64,000 nucleotides of DNA from Enterovirga rhinocerotis (GTDB taxonomy: Bacteria > Pseudomonadota > Alphaproteobacteria > Rhizobiales > Beijerinckiaceae), in assembly GCF_004363955.1 (NCBI RefSeq), contig NZ_SNZR01000011.1, positions 248,001 to 312,000 on the forward strand, written 5' to 3'. The notes below the pieces were generated by a model. That model saw only the letters and a list, made by a program, of their open reading frames with translations. It was not told the origin of the DNA and ran no database searches. Below are positions 63,608 to 64,000 of this stretch, piece by piece; position 1 is the stretch's first letter; each line of letters starts with the position of its first letter. The translations under genes were made by a program, and so were the position numbers.

Positions 63608-64000
63608 ATGCTCTATTCCATCCTGACCTCGGGGCTCGCGGTCGGCGCCGTCTATGCGCTGATCGGCGTGACCTACAACACGATGTTCTCGACCTCGCGC
63701 GTGATGAGCTTCACGGCGGGCCAGCTCGGGATGCTCGGCGGCGTGCTGGGCTCGCTCTTCACGCTCCGCCTTGGCATCCCGTGGCCGCTGGGCCTTCTCC
63801 TGACGCTCGCCTGCTGCGCGCTGATCGGCATCGTGACCGAGTTCGTGGCGGTCCGGCCCGTCCTCAAGAGCCTCGACCAGCACCTCTACGTGCTGTCGAC
63901 CCTGGCCGTGGCGCTGATGATCCAGCAATTCACGGCCATCATGTGGAGCACCGAGCCGCAGCCCTTCCCGCGCCTTCTCGGCGGGATCGGGCAGGACCTG
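63608..64000 (+). CDS. Branched-chain-type ABC transporter permease LivH-like (3' end cut)
   Basis: The first 131 codons of a LivH-type permease: MLYSILTSGLAVGAVYALIG, a transmembrane pair, and FTAGQLGMLGGVLGSLF. GGGGCGGGG precedes the ATG at 63608. The rest, and the expected LivM, LivG and LivF genes, lie outside the window. Confidence 0.9.
   Translation, partial: MLYSILTSGLAVGAVYALIGVTYNTMFSTSRVMSFTAGQLGMLGGVLGSLFTLRLGIPWPLGLLLTLACCALIGIVTEFVAVRPVLKSLDQHLYVLSTLAVALMIQQFTAIMWSTEPQPFPRLLGGIGQDL

Overview
The window is very GC-rich, densely coded DNA, and its gene content is alphaproteobacterial, most like Hyphomicrobiales (Rhizobiales). The pointers are the FliX/FlbT/FlaF flagellar regulators, CtrA-type TTAA-N7-TTAA boxes, the separate atpHAGDC operon (no atpIBEF here), a pim-like dicarboxylate degradation cluster, and several families of extragenic palindromes of the rhizobial kind. 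The genus cannot be fixed from sequence reading alone. I saw no rRNA, tRNA, CRISPR array, prophage or insertion sequence.

Layout. 1-2392: MetQ/MetI/MetN methionine importer (metQ cut by the window edge), with a leader that can fold in alternative ways. 2756-8258: a COG4529-like FAD/NAD protein, an exported rhodanese plus YeeE-type thiosulfate importer, and an MFS exporter. 8259-14010: a molybdenum oxidoreductase fused to a complete flavin/NAD/2Fe-2S reductase, then an exported hydratase, a tautomerase and a divergent LysR regulator. 14062-25000: housekeeping genes (TrmJ-like methyltransferase, murI, rpsD, a UbiH-type hydroxylase, quinone oxidoreductase), a Tat-exported amine oxidase that seems to start at ATC, a DUF6600-like exported protein and a Kef-type antiporter. 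24970-28656: an amino-acid ABC importer with a DAO-type oxidase. 28845-33566: a class A PBP, a MmyB-like regulator with a divergent membrane protein, a RutB-like amidohydrolase and a 2'-5' RNA ligase. 33601-38870: F1-ATPase operon with an extra two-helix membrane protein between atpD and atpC and a palindrome between atpG and atpA. 39244-46983: an orphan GT8 glycosyltransferase and the flagellar run fliX / flgI-flgJ-flgN-flaG-like-fla1-fla2-flbT-flaF. 47041-50175: OmpA-like protein, nitronate monooxygenase, ParDE toxin-antitoxin. 50162-59800: acyl-CoA catabolism, with SDR, APH-type kinase, ACAD10/11-like dehydrogenase, PimD-like and PimC-like dehydrogenases, PimA-like ligase and divergent thiolase. 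59948-64000: two overlapping enolase-superfamily dehydratase/racemase genes and the start of a branched-chain-type (HAAT) ABC importer, cut by the window end.

How the genes work together. Many are import-plus-catabolism sets: thiosulfate uptake with rhodanese; amino-acid uptake with an amine/D-amino-acid oxidase; HAAT uptake beside sugar-acid-type enolase enzymes; and a dicarboxylate/fatty-acid locus with all parts of a beta-oxidation entry plus a hydroxyacyl-CoA kinase/ACAD pair. The flagellar genes share putative CtrA boxes.

The most unusual features are these. A small GIY-YIG nuclease gene is bracketed by two 42-bp inverted copies of one palindrome and sits inside the pim-like operon. A Mo enzyme is fused to its own NAD(P)H reductase. 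The amine oxidase has a Tat signal readable only from an ATC codon. The kinase gene beside an ACAD10/11-like gene is flanked by two elements of a second palindrome family.
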